DNA from: Clostridia bacterium
Lineage (GTDB): Bacteria; Bacillota; Clostridia; Christensenellales; Borkfalkiaceae
Reading direction: 5' to 3'
Assembly (NCBI GenBank): GCA_900770185.1
Contig: CAAGJM010000031.1
Location: 1 to 35,905 of the forward strand
DNA length: 35,905 nt
Shown piece by piece: positions 6,841 to 14,232 of the stretch (the first letter of the stretch is position 1; every line of letters begins with the position of its first letter). Position numbers and translations under genes: made by a program. The notes below the pieces were generated by a model. It saw nothing but the letters and a program-made list of their open reading frames with translations, did not search any database and had not been told where the DNA came from.

Positions 6841-8637
6841 TTATTTTTTAAATAACGGGCCGTAGTTTTTGCACGCGCGGAAGTCCTGACCTTCCTTATC
6901 CTGTCCGAAAGCGTTCCAGGCGGCGGGGCGATAAATATCTTTATCGTCAACGTTGTGCATCGCAACGGGTATGCGTAGGATAGAGCAAAGGGTTATCAAA
7001 TCCGCACCGATATGCCCGTAGGTAATCGCGCCGTGGTTTGCGCCCCAGTTGTTCATAACGTCGTAAGCGGAAGTAAACGCGCCTTTGCCGGTAATGCGCG
7101 GGGTAAACCAGGTGCACGGCCAGGTGTAGTCGGTGCGTTTCCACAAAACGTCGGTCACGTTATCGGGAAGGTTGACCGTCCAGCCTTCCGCAATCTGCAT
7201 AACGGGGCCTAAGCCTTTAACTATGTTCAAACGGGTCATGGTGACGGGCATTTCGGCACGGGTGACGAAACGCGACGAGTATCCGCCGCCGCGGAAGTAG
7301 CCTAAGTCGGCGTACGGCCACGTAGTGTGAGACATAAGGGTATCGGCGTCTTTTTCGGTAGTTTCCCACCAACGTTTCATAACGGGGTTGCCCGCATCGT
7401 CTTTAACTTCGCCCGAAGCGTCAACGCACGCCGCGCCGCTGTTGATAAGGTGTATAAACCCGCCCGCAAGTTTTGCTTTGCCCTCGACGTCGTACCCCGT
7501 AACGCGTTTAACGGAGTCCGCCGACCAATAGGTTCTTACGTCCGCAAAGATTTGCGCGCGCCCCGTCAAAAGTTTGTTAAACAGCATCGAAACACCGTTC
7601 AAGGTGTCGTTTTCGGTCGCTAAAACGTAAGGTTCGCGCGCGCCGTTCCAGTCGAAAGTGGAGTTTAAAATACTTTCGGGGAAGTCGCAGTTCGGATAGT
7701 AGTCCGTCCACTGGCGTTGTCCCTGGAAGCCGCCGACGATGGCGTTGTGTCCGACCGATTCTTCGGTGAAGTTTTTTTGAAGCGCCTTGTTGCCGTTAAA
7801 CAAGTCTTTGATAATCATGCACATTTTAACGGTGAATTCCCAGTCTTTTTCTTTCTGAGCGGGCGTTTTTTGAAGTTCGGCGGGGTTTTTATCGAAGTCG
7901 GGGCGACAGTTTTCTTTAACCCATTTTAAAGCTTTTTCGTATTCCTTTTTGTCGTAAATTTTTTCGTTCATGCGGCGGATGATTTCAACTTCGTCAACCG
8001 ATTCGACGCGCATGCCGAGATAGTCTTCGAAAAAGTCGGGGTCGATAATCGAGCCTGCAATACCCATTGTGATAGAACCTATCTGAAGGTACGACTTGCC
8101 GCGCATGGTAGCGGCTGCTACCGCCGCGCGCATAAAGCGGAGCATTTTTTCCGCAACGTCGTAAGGGATTTCGGTGTTGTCGGCGTCCATTACGTCTTTG
8201 CCGTAAATACCGAATGCGGGAAGCCCTTTTTGCGCGTGCGAAGCAAGCACCGAGGCAAGGTAAACCGCGCCCGGGCGTTCGGTGCCGTTAAAGCCCCAGA
8301 CTGCTTTTATGGTAAGCGGGTCCATATCCATTGTTTCGGAGCCGTAGCACCAGCACGGGGTAACCGTCAAAGTGACGTCAACGCCCGCTTTTTTAAACTT
8401 GTCGGCGCAAGCCGCAGCTTCCGCAACCCTGCCGATAGTCGTGTCGGCAACGATGACTTTCACATGCTCGCCGTTCGAGTAAAACACGTTTTCTTCGATA
8501 AGTTTTTTTGCGCTTAATGCCATTTGCATGGTCTGATCTTCCAAACTTTCGCGCACTTTGATTTTTCCGCGGCGTCCGTCGATCGTCGGACGAATACCGA
8601 TAACGGGATAGTCCCCTATAAGTCTTGATTTTGCCAT
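6841..8637 (-). CDS. fucI: L-fucose isomerase
   Basis: Converts L-fucose to L-fuculose, the first step of fucose catabolism in the cytoplasm. The 598-residue length matches the family. The metal and catalytic residues are in place: E342 (ATENDTLNG) and D366 (IFADVRTYW), 24 residues apart as E337/D361 are in the E. coli enzyme, and a late histidine in WGANHGAITYGH (about H535). The start has a strong AAAGGAG site. It lies 102 bp downstream of the alpha-fucosidase gene on the same strand, so fucose released by that enzyme is its likely substrate. No fuculokinase or aldolase is present in the window. Confidence 0.96.
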   Translation of the reverse strand: MAKSRLIGDYPVIGIRPTIDGRRGKIKVRESLEDQTMQMALSAKKLIEENVFYSNGEHVKVIVADTTIGRVAEAAACADKFKKAGVDVTLTVTPCWCYGSETMDMDPLTIKAVWGFNGTERPGAVYLASVLASHAQKGLPAFGIYGKDVMDADNTEIPYDVAEKMLRFMRAAVAAATMRGKSYLQIGSITMGIAGSIIDPDFFEDYLGMRVESVDEVEIIRRMNEKIYDKKEYEKALKWVKENCRPDFDKNPAELQKTPAQKEKDWEFTVKMCMIIKDLFNGNKALQKNFTEESVGHNAIVGGFQGQRQWTDYYPNCDFPESILNSTFDWNGAREPYVLATENDTLNGVSMLFNKLLTGRAQIFADVRTYWSADSVKRVTGYDVEGKAKLAGGFIHLINSGAACVDASGEVKDDAGNPVMKRWWETTEKDADTLMSHTTWPYADLGYFRGGGYSSRFVTRAEMPVTMTRLNIVKGLGPVMQIAEGWTVNLPDNVTDVLWKRTDYTWPCTWFTPRITGKGAFTSAYDVMNNWGANHGAITYGHIGADLITLCSILRIPVAMHNVDDKDIYRPAAWNAFGQDKEGQDFRACKNYGPLFKK

Positions 8638-8739
8638 AACATCTCCTTTAACCGAACTATACGTCGATTTATTTAAATTTAATTTAGTTTTGCGGCGCGC
8701 CTAAGTATTAGGTCGGCGGCGCGCTTTTTAAGTGTCCGT

Positions 8740-9936
8740 TTATTTTAATTTTATTTTCGCAACGCGGGCGTAAAGGTTGGTGCCGTATGAAAACGGCTCG
8801 ACGTCAAAAGAACGGTCGTCGTTCAGTTTAACGGGTTTATTCGTATCGAGCCACACGGCTTTATCTATTTTAACGCCGTCAAGTTTAACGAGCTTCCCGG
8901 TGCTTTCGCGGATAACGTCCGCGTCGGCGAGAATAGCAGTGTCTTTAATTACGGCGTAAAGATAGTCGCCGTCGGTAAACAAATATGCGTTTTCAGCGTC
9001 GTAGTCCGCTTTTTTCACGTCGTAAATAAAATTTTTGTTCGCTTTTATCCACTTGCCGACGGATTCGAACACGAACTTGTCCGCTTCGGGAATATATCCG
9101 TTGCTTTTAAGCCCCGTGTTTAACAAATAATTACAGCCGTTTTTCTTGCAGTCGATAAGCGTACTTATTATATAGTCGGGCGTTTTAAGCGAAATATCGT
9201 TTTTCGCAAACCCCCAGTGGTCGTTGAGCGAGTCGCACACTTCGCCTGCGACGGGGCGGGCGGGAGAGTTTACCTTAAACGGCTTGCCGCGCTCGAAAGT
9301 AACGCTGTCAAGTTCAATATTTCCGAGTTCGCCGTTTTTACTAAGCCCCGTGTTATTTATAATCATCGCTTCCGGCTGATATTTTCGTATAGTTGCGTAA
9401 AGCCTTTCTTCCTGCCAGTTCGCATCCCACTTATCCCACATTCCGTCGAACCAAAACCCGCCTATCTTGCCGTAGTTTTTCGAGAGCGTTTCCACGCTTT
9501 TTACAAGATAGTCTATATACGCCTTAAAGTCGTTTTTATAATCTTCGTTATGCCAGTCGAGAAGGGTGTGGTAGAAAAACGGAACTACCCCCGCGGCGTT
9601 ACATTCGCTAACGAATTCCGCAATTAAATCTCTGCCGCATGCGGAATGGGGCGCGTCGAAGCGGGATAAACCTTGCGTATCGTATAGCGAAAACCCGTCG
9701 TGGTGGCGGGTGGTGAGAGTTATATATCTGCACCCCGAAGCCTTCGCGGTTTTAACGAGTTTTTTCGCCCAGTCTTCTTTAACGCGGAACTTATCCGTTA
9801 AGCCTTCGTAATAAAGTTTGTCTATGTTAAGATTTCTTTCTGCCCACTCGCCTTTACCTAAAATGCTGTACAGGCCGAAGTGGTTGAACATTCCGAAGGT
9901 TAGTTTTTTAAAATTTTCAACGTATTCGTATGCCAT
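8740..9936 (-). CDS. Alpha-L-fucosidase, GH29 family
   Basis: Hydrolyses terminal alpha-linked L-fucose from oligosaccharides. GH29 signatures are clear: FGMFNHFGLYSILGKGEW (residues 14-31), YITLTTRHHDGFSLYD with paired histidines H78/H79, and the predicted nucleophile D164 in IGGFWFDGMW. A C-terminal beta-domain of ~100 residues follows. At 398 residues it is a compact member, and no signal peptide is present, so it probably acts on imported fucosylated glycans. It heads the fucosidase-fucI unit and is divergent from an AraC regulator. Confidence 0.93.
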   Translation of the reverse strand: MAYEYVENFKKLTFGMFNHFGLYSILGKGEWAERNLNIDKLYYEGLTDKFRVKEDWAKKLVKTAKASGCRYITLTTRHHDGFSLYDTQGLSRFDAPHSACGRDLIAEFVSECNAAGVVPFFYHTLLDWHNEDYKNDFKAYIDYLVKSVETLSKNYGKIGGFWFDGMWDKWDANWQEERLYATIRKYQPEAMIINNTGLSKNGELGNIELDSVTFERGKPFKVNSPARPVAGEVCDSLNDHWGFAKNDISLKTPDYIISTLIDCKKNGCNYLLNTGLKSNGYIPEADKFVFESVGKWIKANKNFIYDVKKADYDAENAYLFTDGDYLYAVIKDTAILADADVIRESTGKLVKLDGVKIDKAVWLDTNKPVKLNDDRSFDVEPFSYGTNLYARVAKIKLK

Positions 9937-9958
9937 AAGGTACCTCTGATTACTAACT

Positions 9959-9988
9959 GCGATTTAAACGTCCGCAATTAAAAATCGC
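9959..9988. promoter_or_regulatory. Possible operator between fucosidase and AraC genes
   Basis: Inverted repeat GCGATTT (9959-9965) and AAATCGC (9982-9988) with a 16-base centre, lying immediately upstream of the -35 box of the AraC gene and about 25 bp before the fucosidase start. The position fits a shared regulatory site; the binding protein is unproven. Confidence 0.35.
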
Positions 9989-10017
9989 TTGATTTCAATT
10001 TAATAGTAATATATAAT
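9989..10017 (+). promoter_or_regulatory. Sigma-A promoter of the second AraC gene
   Basis: TTGATT (9989-9994), 17-base spacer, TATAAT (10012-10017). The predicted start near 10024 gives a leader of ~37 nt. Confidence 0.75.
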
Positions 10018-10060
10018 ATATCAAAAGTAAATATAAAAAATAGTCAATTTAGTTAAGAAT

Positions 10061-10951
10061 ATGAGCGTTTTTGAAAATGGTGACGAAAATTTAATCGGGC
10101 GGGACGTTGAAAAGTCGGGCTACGGGGTAGAGTTCCCCGCGCACGAGGAAGCACGCACCCTCCCCTTAGGCGACGACTTTCCCATTAAAGAAGTGCTCGT
10201 CGGCGTGACGAACCCCTTTTCGGGTTATTCCGTGTCACGCGCGGGGACGGGCAACTTTTATCTTATCGAATACGTCGTTTTAGGTGAAGGGAAAATGCGC
10301 GCGGGCGGCAAGACGGTAAAAGCGCGCGCGGGCGACGTTTTGTTTTTCAATAAGTCCGACGTGCAAATTTACCGCGCCGACGAAAAAAAACCTTTCAAAA
10401 AGATATGGGTACAGTTTTCGTCCGACTATTTAAGCGCGACCATTTCAGCGTACGGTTTAAAAACGGGGGTGTATTCGGCGGACGCGGGCGCGGCGTTTTT
10501 CACTCTTTATAATCTTTCCAAAACCCCCGCGGGCGGGGCGACCGCCTACGCCGTTTCAAGGGCGCTTAGCGAAATTATTATATCGCTTGCCGAAACGAAA
10601 AGCGAAAATTTGACGACTGCCGCCGCCGTTAAAAAAGAACTTACCTTTTCCGTTTATCAAAAATGCGACCTTATAAAGATTGCCGAAAAGTTTAATTTAA
10701 GCAAGTCCGCGCTTATAAGGTGTTTCAAAAAGGAATACGGCGTCACCCCGTACGGATATTTGCTGGGCGAAAAAATATCCGCTGCAAAAACTCTTTTAAA
10801 GACGACCAACTTAACCGTTAAAGAAATCGCGGCGCAGTTAAAGTTTACCGACGAGCATTATTTTTCGGCTTATTTTAAAAAATCGACGGGAAAAACACCC
10901 CTTATATATAGAAAAGAAGCGCGTAAGGCGCGCCCCCGCTCGGACTATTAA
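10061..10951 (+). CDS. AraC family transcriptional regulator
   Basis: 296-residue regulator, probably of the divergent fucosidase/fucI genes. The N-terminal ~150 residues form an AraC-type cupin (YLIEYVVLGEGKMRAGG, RAGDVLFFNKSD). The C-terminal ~100 residues hold the double helix-turn-helix (DLIKIAEKFNLSKSALIR and VKEIAAQLKFTDEHYFSAYF). The ATG at 10061 follows a strong promoter but has no obvious Shine-Dalgarno sequence. The inducer, perhaps fucose or a fucosylated sugar, is inferred only from context. Confidence 0.88.
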   Translation: MSVFENGDENLIGRDVEKSGYGVEFPAHEEARTLPLGDDFPIKEVLVGVTNPFSGYSVSRAGTGNFYLIEYVVLGEGKMRAGGKTVKARAGDVLFFNKSDVQIYRADEKKPFKKIWVQFSSDYLSATISAYGLKTGVYSADAGAAFFTLYNLSKTPAGGATAYAVSRALSEIIISLAETKSENLTTAAAVKKELTFSVYQKCDLIKIAEKFNLSKSALIRCFKKEYGVTPYGYLLGEKISAAKTLLKTTNLTVKEIAAQLKFTDEHYFSAYFKKSTGKTPLIYRKEARKARPRSDY

Positions 10952-10996
10952 CGCCGAAAAAATTTCTATAAATTTTAAAAACCCGCTTAAAATTCG

Positions 10997-11025
10997 TTGA
11001 CAATCGTTTTTTTTAAGCGTATACT
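10997..11025 (+). promoter_or_regulatory. Strong sigma-A promoter of the micropeptide gene
   Basis: TTGACA (10997-11002), 17-base spacer, TATACT (11020-11025), predicted start near 11032. One of the best promoters in the window. Confidence 0.8.
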
Positions 11026-11052
11026 ACGACCATAAATTAAAGGAGAAAAGTT

Positions 11053-11145
11053 ATGCTTTCGACTATCGCTATTATGGCTATCGCTTGCTTAATGATGTGC
11101 AACATGTTTATGATGCGCAATATTTTCGAGTGCAAAAAGGCCTAA
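11053..11145 (+). CDS. Hydrophobic micropeptide, 30 aa
   Basis: Short frame beginning MLSTIAIMAIACLMMCNMFM and ending in a polar tail MRNIFECKKA. A good AAAGGAG site lies 8 bases before the ATG, a consensus promoter lies upstream and an intrinsic terminator lies about 30 bases after the stop, so it forms a complete private transcription unit. The first 21 residues are hydrophobic and very methionine-rich (7 Met, 2 Cys), long enough for one membrane span; the tail is basic. I do not recognise a family. It could be a small membrane regulator of a neighbouring transporter or a type I toxin-like peptide, but no antisense RNA is evident. Confidence 0.7.
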   Translation: MLSTIAIMAIACLMMCNMFMMRNIFECKKA

Positions 11146-11176
11146 AGCGACCCCTTAATTTTTTTAGCGAAATTTA

Positions 11177-11209
11177 AGCAGTGAGCGTATTAGGCTCGCT
11201 GCTTTTTTG
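11177..11209 (+). terminator. Intrinsic terminator after the micropeptide gene
   Basis: AGCAGTGAGC pairs with GCTCGCTGCT (one G-U pair) around a 7-base loop and is followed by a run of six T. Confidence 0.85.
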
Positions 11210-11214
11210 TTTAG

Positions 11215-11244
11215 TTGACAAACAGCCGAAATAAACGATATATC
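11215..11244 (+). promoter_or_regulatory. Promoter of the metNIQ operon
   Basis: TTGACA (11215-11220), 18-base spacer, TATATC (11239-11244). Only ~65 nt of leader follow, and I see neither an S-box (SAM-I) riboswitch core nor a T-box motif in it. Confidence 0.55.
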
Positions 11245-11312
11245 GGAAACGCAATTATCGGATAACTGTTTTTACCAAAAGTCAAACGAACTTCCTACGT
11301 AAAGGAGCATAA

Positions 11313-12305
11313 ATGATAGAAATAAAAAACCTTTGTAAAACGTTCGGGTCGAAAAACGGAGAGTTTACGGCTCTACACGATATCAACCTTACGATAGAGG
11401 ACGGCGACGTTTTCGGAATTATAGGTTTATCGGGCGCGGGCAAGTCAACGCTCGTCAGATGTATAAACCTTCTTGAACGCCCGACTTCGGGAAGCGTTAT
11501 TATCGACGGCGAAGATTTAACCCTTGCTTCGAAAGAAGAGTTGAGAAAGACCCGCCGCAAAGTGTCGATGATATTCCAGCAGTTCAACCTTTTGCAGCAA
11601 CGCTCGGTTTTAAAAAACGTTGAACTTGCGGGCGAACTAAGTAAAGACGCAAACCGCAAAGAAAAGGCAATAGAGCTTCTTAAAACGGTAGGGCTCGGGG
11701 ATAAGCTTTCGTCTTACCCCGCAGAGCTAAGCGGCGGACAACAGCAGAGGGTCGCGATAGCGCGCGCTCTTATGACCGATCCGAAAATCCTTCTTTGCGA
11801 CGAAGCGACCAGCGCGCTTGACCCCGAAACGACTAAGTCGATTTTAGAGCTTTTAAAAGACCTTAACAAAAAATTAGGGCTTACGGTCGTTATCATATCT
11901 CACCAGATGTCGGTTATCGAAGCGATTTGCAATAAGGTTGCGATTATAGACCATTCCGAAATCGTTACGCAAGGCAATTTGCAGGACGTATTCCTGTCCC
12001 CGAAAGAACCGGTTGCCAAAAAACTTATCTATTCGGGCAAAATAAATATAGGCATAAAAGGCGAAAAGTTAATAAAACTTATATTCGAAGGAACGACGGA
12101 CGAACCGCTCGTAACCAAAATAATTCAGGAATGTAACATTTTATTATCTATAATTTACGCCGAAACAAAGGAAATAAACGGCAAGGTTTACGGGCAGACG
12201 GTTTTCAGGCTTCCTTACTATGACGAAGATATCAAAAACCTTTGCAACTACCTTGATAAAAACGGATTTAAGTACGAGGAGGTTAATAGCGATGACTTTT
12301 GCTGA
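11313..12305 (+). CDS. metN: Methionine ABC transporter, ATP-binding protein
   Basis: ATPase of the D/L-methionine importer, working on the inner face of the membrane with MetI and MetQ. 330 residues: Walker A GLSGAGKS (38-45), Q-loop FQQFNLL, signature LSGGQQQR, Walker B ILLCDEATSALD and H-loop ISHQM are all present. The C-terminal ~80 residues match the NIL (ACT-like) domain that senses intracellular methionine and inhibits transport. Start supported by AAAGGAG. The stop overlaps the start of metI by 14 bp, indicating translational coupling. Confidence 0.95.
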   Translation: MIEIKNLCKTFGSKNGEFTALHDINLTIEDGDVFGIIGLSGAGKSTLVRCINLLERPTSGSVIIDGEDLTLASKEELRKTRRKVSMIFQQFNLLQQRSVLKNVELAGELSKDANRKEKAIELLKTVGLGDKLSSYPAELSGGQQQRVAIARALMTDPKILLCDEATSALDPETTKSILELLKDLNKKLGLTVVIISHQMSVIEAICNKVAIIDHSEIVTQGNLQDVFLSPKEPVAKKLIYSGKINIGIKGEKLIKLIFEGTTDEPLVTKIIQECNILLSIIYAETKEINGKVYGQTVFRLPYYDEDIKNLCNYLDKNGFKYEEVNSDDFC

Positions 12306-12963
12306 TATTATGTTAATGCTCGGCGAAACGCTCGCCATAACCGTTTTATCCACTCTGTTTGCTTACGTTTTAGGGTTGCCGTGCGGCGTTTTGCTCAACG
12401 TAACGAGCAAAAACGGGCTTAAACCGTGCAAGTGGCTCAACTTTATAGTCGGCTTTATCGTGAACGTTTTGCGTTCGGTGCCGTGCTTAATAATTATAGT
12501 TATCTGCATCCCTTGGTCGCGCGCCTTTTTCGGAAGGGGAACGGGCGAGTGGTACACTATTTTAATTCCGCTTACGGTATGCGCGTTCGGCTTCGTGTCG
12601 AGAATGGTAGAGCAGTCTTTGGCGGAAGTCCCCGCAGGGGAGGTTGAAGCGGTTAAGTCTCTCGGCGCAACCGACTTTCAGATTATTATGAAGGTGCTTA
12701 TCCCCGAAGCGAAAGTTTCGCTCGTGACGGGCGCGGCGGTTGTTGCGGTAAGCATTATAGGTTACACTTCTTTCGCGTATAACATAGGTGCGGGCGGACT
12801 TATTTCCGGCATATACACCTATTACACACGCCACACCGGCGATTATTTAAGTCAGGGTATTTTCTGGATACTTATAGTCGTCGTGGTGCTGGTCGTACAA
12901 CTCATTCAGGAATCAGGGCTGAAAATAGCCAAAAAAATAGATAAAAGGAGATTACTCAAATGA
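12292..12963 (+). CDS. metI: Methionine ABC transporter, permease
   Basis: Membrane subunit of the methionine importer, 223 residues from the ATG at 12292, chosen for its AGGAGG site; the frame is open upstream to 12220 but that would lengthen the overlap with metN without a ribosome site. About five membrane spans are visible, starting with ETLAITVLSTLFAYVLGLP. The ATPase-coupling EAA loop is present (EAVKSLGATDFQIIMKVLIP). Its stop codon TGA overlaps the metQ start (ATGA). Confidence 0.95.
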   Translation: MTFADIMLMLGETLAITVLSTLFAYVLGLPCGVLLNVTSKNGLKPCKWLNFIVGFIVNVLRSVPCLIIIVICIPWSRAFFGRGTGEWYTILIPLTVCAFGFVSRMVEQSLAEVPAGEVEAVKSLGATDFQIIMKVLIPEAKVSLVTGAAVVAVSIIGYTSFAYNIGAGGLISGIYTYYTRHTGDYLSQGIFWILIVVVVLVVQLIQESGLKIAKKIDKRRLLK

Positions 12964-13853
12964 AAAAACTTTTCACCAAACTTTTCGTACTTTGCGTCGC
13001 CGGCGCATTGCTTGCGACAACGCTTTTCGGCTGCGGCTCGAAAGCAACCACCTTCGAAGTATGCGACGACGAGTCTAACGCCGTCCGCGCCTTCCAGCTT
13101 TTGGAAGCAAAAGGCGTTATTTCCAAAACTACGGAAGGCGACAACTTCCCCGTGACGGAAGACGGCAAACTCAACCTTTCCGAAGCGAAAAAAACGTGGA
13201 AGAGCAAAGACGGTTCCGTCGAAGTAACACTCGTTGCCGAAAACCTTCTCGTATCTTCTATGCAAGATTACGACTACGCGCTTCTTCCCTGTAACACCGC
13301 TTACACCGGCAAAGTTACTTCCGATAAACGCGCCGCCGTTGAAGACGACCCCGTGCAAGTAGCCGGCAAAGCGAACGTAATCGCCGCAAGAAAGAGCGAT
13401 TATGAAACCAACGCCGAATATAAAAAGAAAATCGACGCGCTTACGAACGCTATGCTTTCCAAAGAAGTTTCCGATTACTTTAAAGATAAATATTTAGGCG
13501 CAATGACTTGCGACGCTTCCACTCAGATAGATTTAAGAACTTCTAAAGACGCAACCGTAAACGGCAACAACACGGTTATCGAGGTTTGCGCGTCCGACGT
13601 TCCGCATGCAGAAGTGTTAGAAGGCAAGGTTAAAGAGTTGCTTGCGGCTCAAGGATACGATCTCAGAGTAACTAAACTTGACTGGACGCTTCAGAACGAC
13701 CAAGTTGCAAAAGGCGATTACGACGCGAACTACTTCCAGCACGTTCCTTACCTTGAAACGTATAACGGCTCGGTTGAGCTTTTCGCTTCGTGCAAAGTTC
13801 ACTACGAACCCCTTGGCATTTACTTCGGCAAAGCCAAAGAATGGAAGTATTAG
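12960..13853 (+). CDS. metQ: Methionine-binding lipoprotein, circularly permuted
   Basis: Substrate-binding lipoprotein of MetNI. Residues 1-24 are a lipoprotein signal and C25 (LFGC) is the lipidation site. The mature part contains all NLPA/MetQ motifs in swapped order. Residues 31-182 match the usual second half: CDDESNAVRAFQLLEAKGVI corresponds to E. coli PNDPTNLGRSLLLLQKVGLI, and YALLPCNTAY to the INTTYA region. Residues 204-297 match the usual first half: VIEVCASDVPHAEV, DANYFQHVPYLE and HYEPLGIYFGKAKEW. Probable methionine contacts are kept (R43, N112, H261, Y264, by family analogy). Only about five residues separate the lipid anchor from the first strand, so the anchor is on the opposite lobe from normal MetQ. 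Signal peptide, ribosome site (AAAGGAG) and operon position are ordinary, so it is probably functional. The permutation is read by eye against remembered family sequences. Confidence 0.9.
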   Translation: MKKLFTKLFVLCVAGALLATTLFGCGSKATTFEVCDDESNAVRAFQLLEAKGVISKTTEGDNFPVTEDGKLNLSEAKKTWKSKDGSVEVTLVAENLLVSSMQDYDYALLPCNTAYTGKVTSDKRAAVEDDPVQVAGKANVIAARKSDYETNAEYKKKIDALTNAMLSKEVSDYFKDKYLGAMTCDASTQIDLRTSKDATVNGNNTVIEVCASDVPHAEVLEGKVKELLAAQGYDLRVTKLDWTLQNDQVAKGDYDANYFQHVPYLETYNGSVELFASCKVHYEPLGIYFGKAKEWKY

Positions 13854-13857
13854 AATA

Positions 13858-14062
13858 GGTCAAATATTCTTTATCTCTAACTATTTTTGCGGGAATAAAT
13901 CGGTTTTTGCTGTGTTAAACACCGCTCGTGGTACGGCAAGTACGACTTCGGGTGTTTGCCTTGCAAAAACCACGCCTATCGGCGATTTCTTCTCCGCAAA
14001 AATGCTTCGCACCTAAAACGCTGAAAGCCTTTTAGGTAGTTATTTCTAAAGAATATTTTCCC
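13858..14062. mobile_element. Miniature inverted-repeat element, ~205 bp, TA-flanked
   Basis: The left end GGTCAAATATTCTTTA and the right end TAAAGAATATTTTCCC (reverse complement GGGAAAATATTCTTTA) are imperfect terminal inverted repeats, each flanked by TA (13856-13857, 14063-14064). The interior is homologous in inverted orientation to the element at 23503-23794 (shared stretches around TTTTGCGGG, GCTGTGTTAAAC and TACGGCAAGTA). It encodes no protein and inserts directly after metQ. TA target duplications are typical of IS630/mariner-type non-autonomous elements. Confidence 0.65.
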
Positions 14063-14087
14063 TAAAATAAAAAATTCACAAATATTT

Positions 14088-14226
14088 AAGCCTGTTGCCA
14101 TGCGACCGAACCCGAAACGTCGGGTTGAGCCGAGCGGGGTCTATTCCCGCTCGGCTATGCGCATCGGCACGTTAAAAAATCATATTAAAAGCAGGCTTGC
14201 CAAAATACGGCTCGCCCGAAAGGAGA
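14088..14226 (+). promoter_or_regulatory. Structured leader RNA of cysK, riboswitch-like
   Basis: Nested pairings precede cysK. AAGCCTG (14088-14094) pairs with CAGGCTT (14192-14198). Inside, TGCCATGCG (14096-14104) pairs with CGCAT-c-GGCA (14160-14169). This encloses hairpin AACCCGA/TCGGGTT (14109-14126) and hairpin AGCCGAGCGGG/CCCGCTCGGCT (14128-14156), forming a three-way junction. An alternative helix is possible: CGGGTTGAGCCG (14121-14132) with CGGCTCGCCCG (14208-14218), which ends one base before the ribosome site (14219-14225). No T run follows, so control would be at translation or RNA stability. It does not match any riboswitch consensus I know (SAM, T-box, cobalamin, c-di-GMP, SAH were considered). 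Function and ligand are inference. Confidence 0.55.
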
Positions 14227-14232
14227 ATTTAT

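Noticed and set aside
8694..8722. Terminator between the fucosidase and fucI genes
   Set aside because: GCGCGCC/GGCGCGC can pair and is followed by T only on the plus strand, opposite to transcription of both genes; probably incidental.
11245..11312. SAM riboswitch before metN
   Set aside because: The leader is too short and lacks the conserved S-box core; no T-box motif either.
14128..14156. Simple intrinsic terminator of metQ
   Set aside because: The hairpin is strong but has no T run and is embedded in a larger nested fold; a leader RNA of cysK explains it better.
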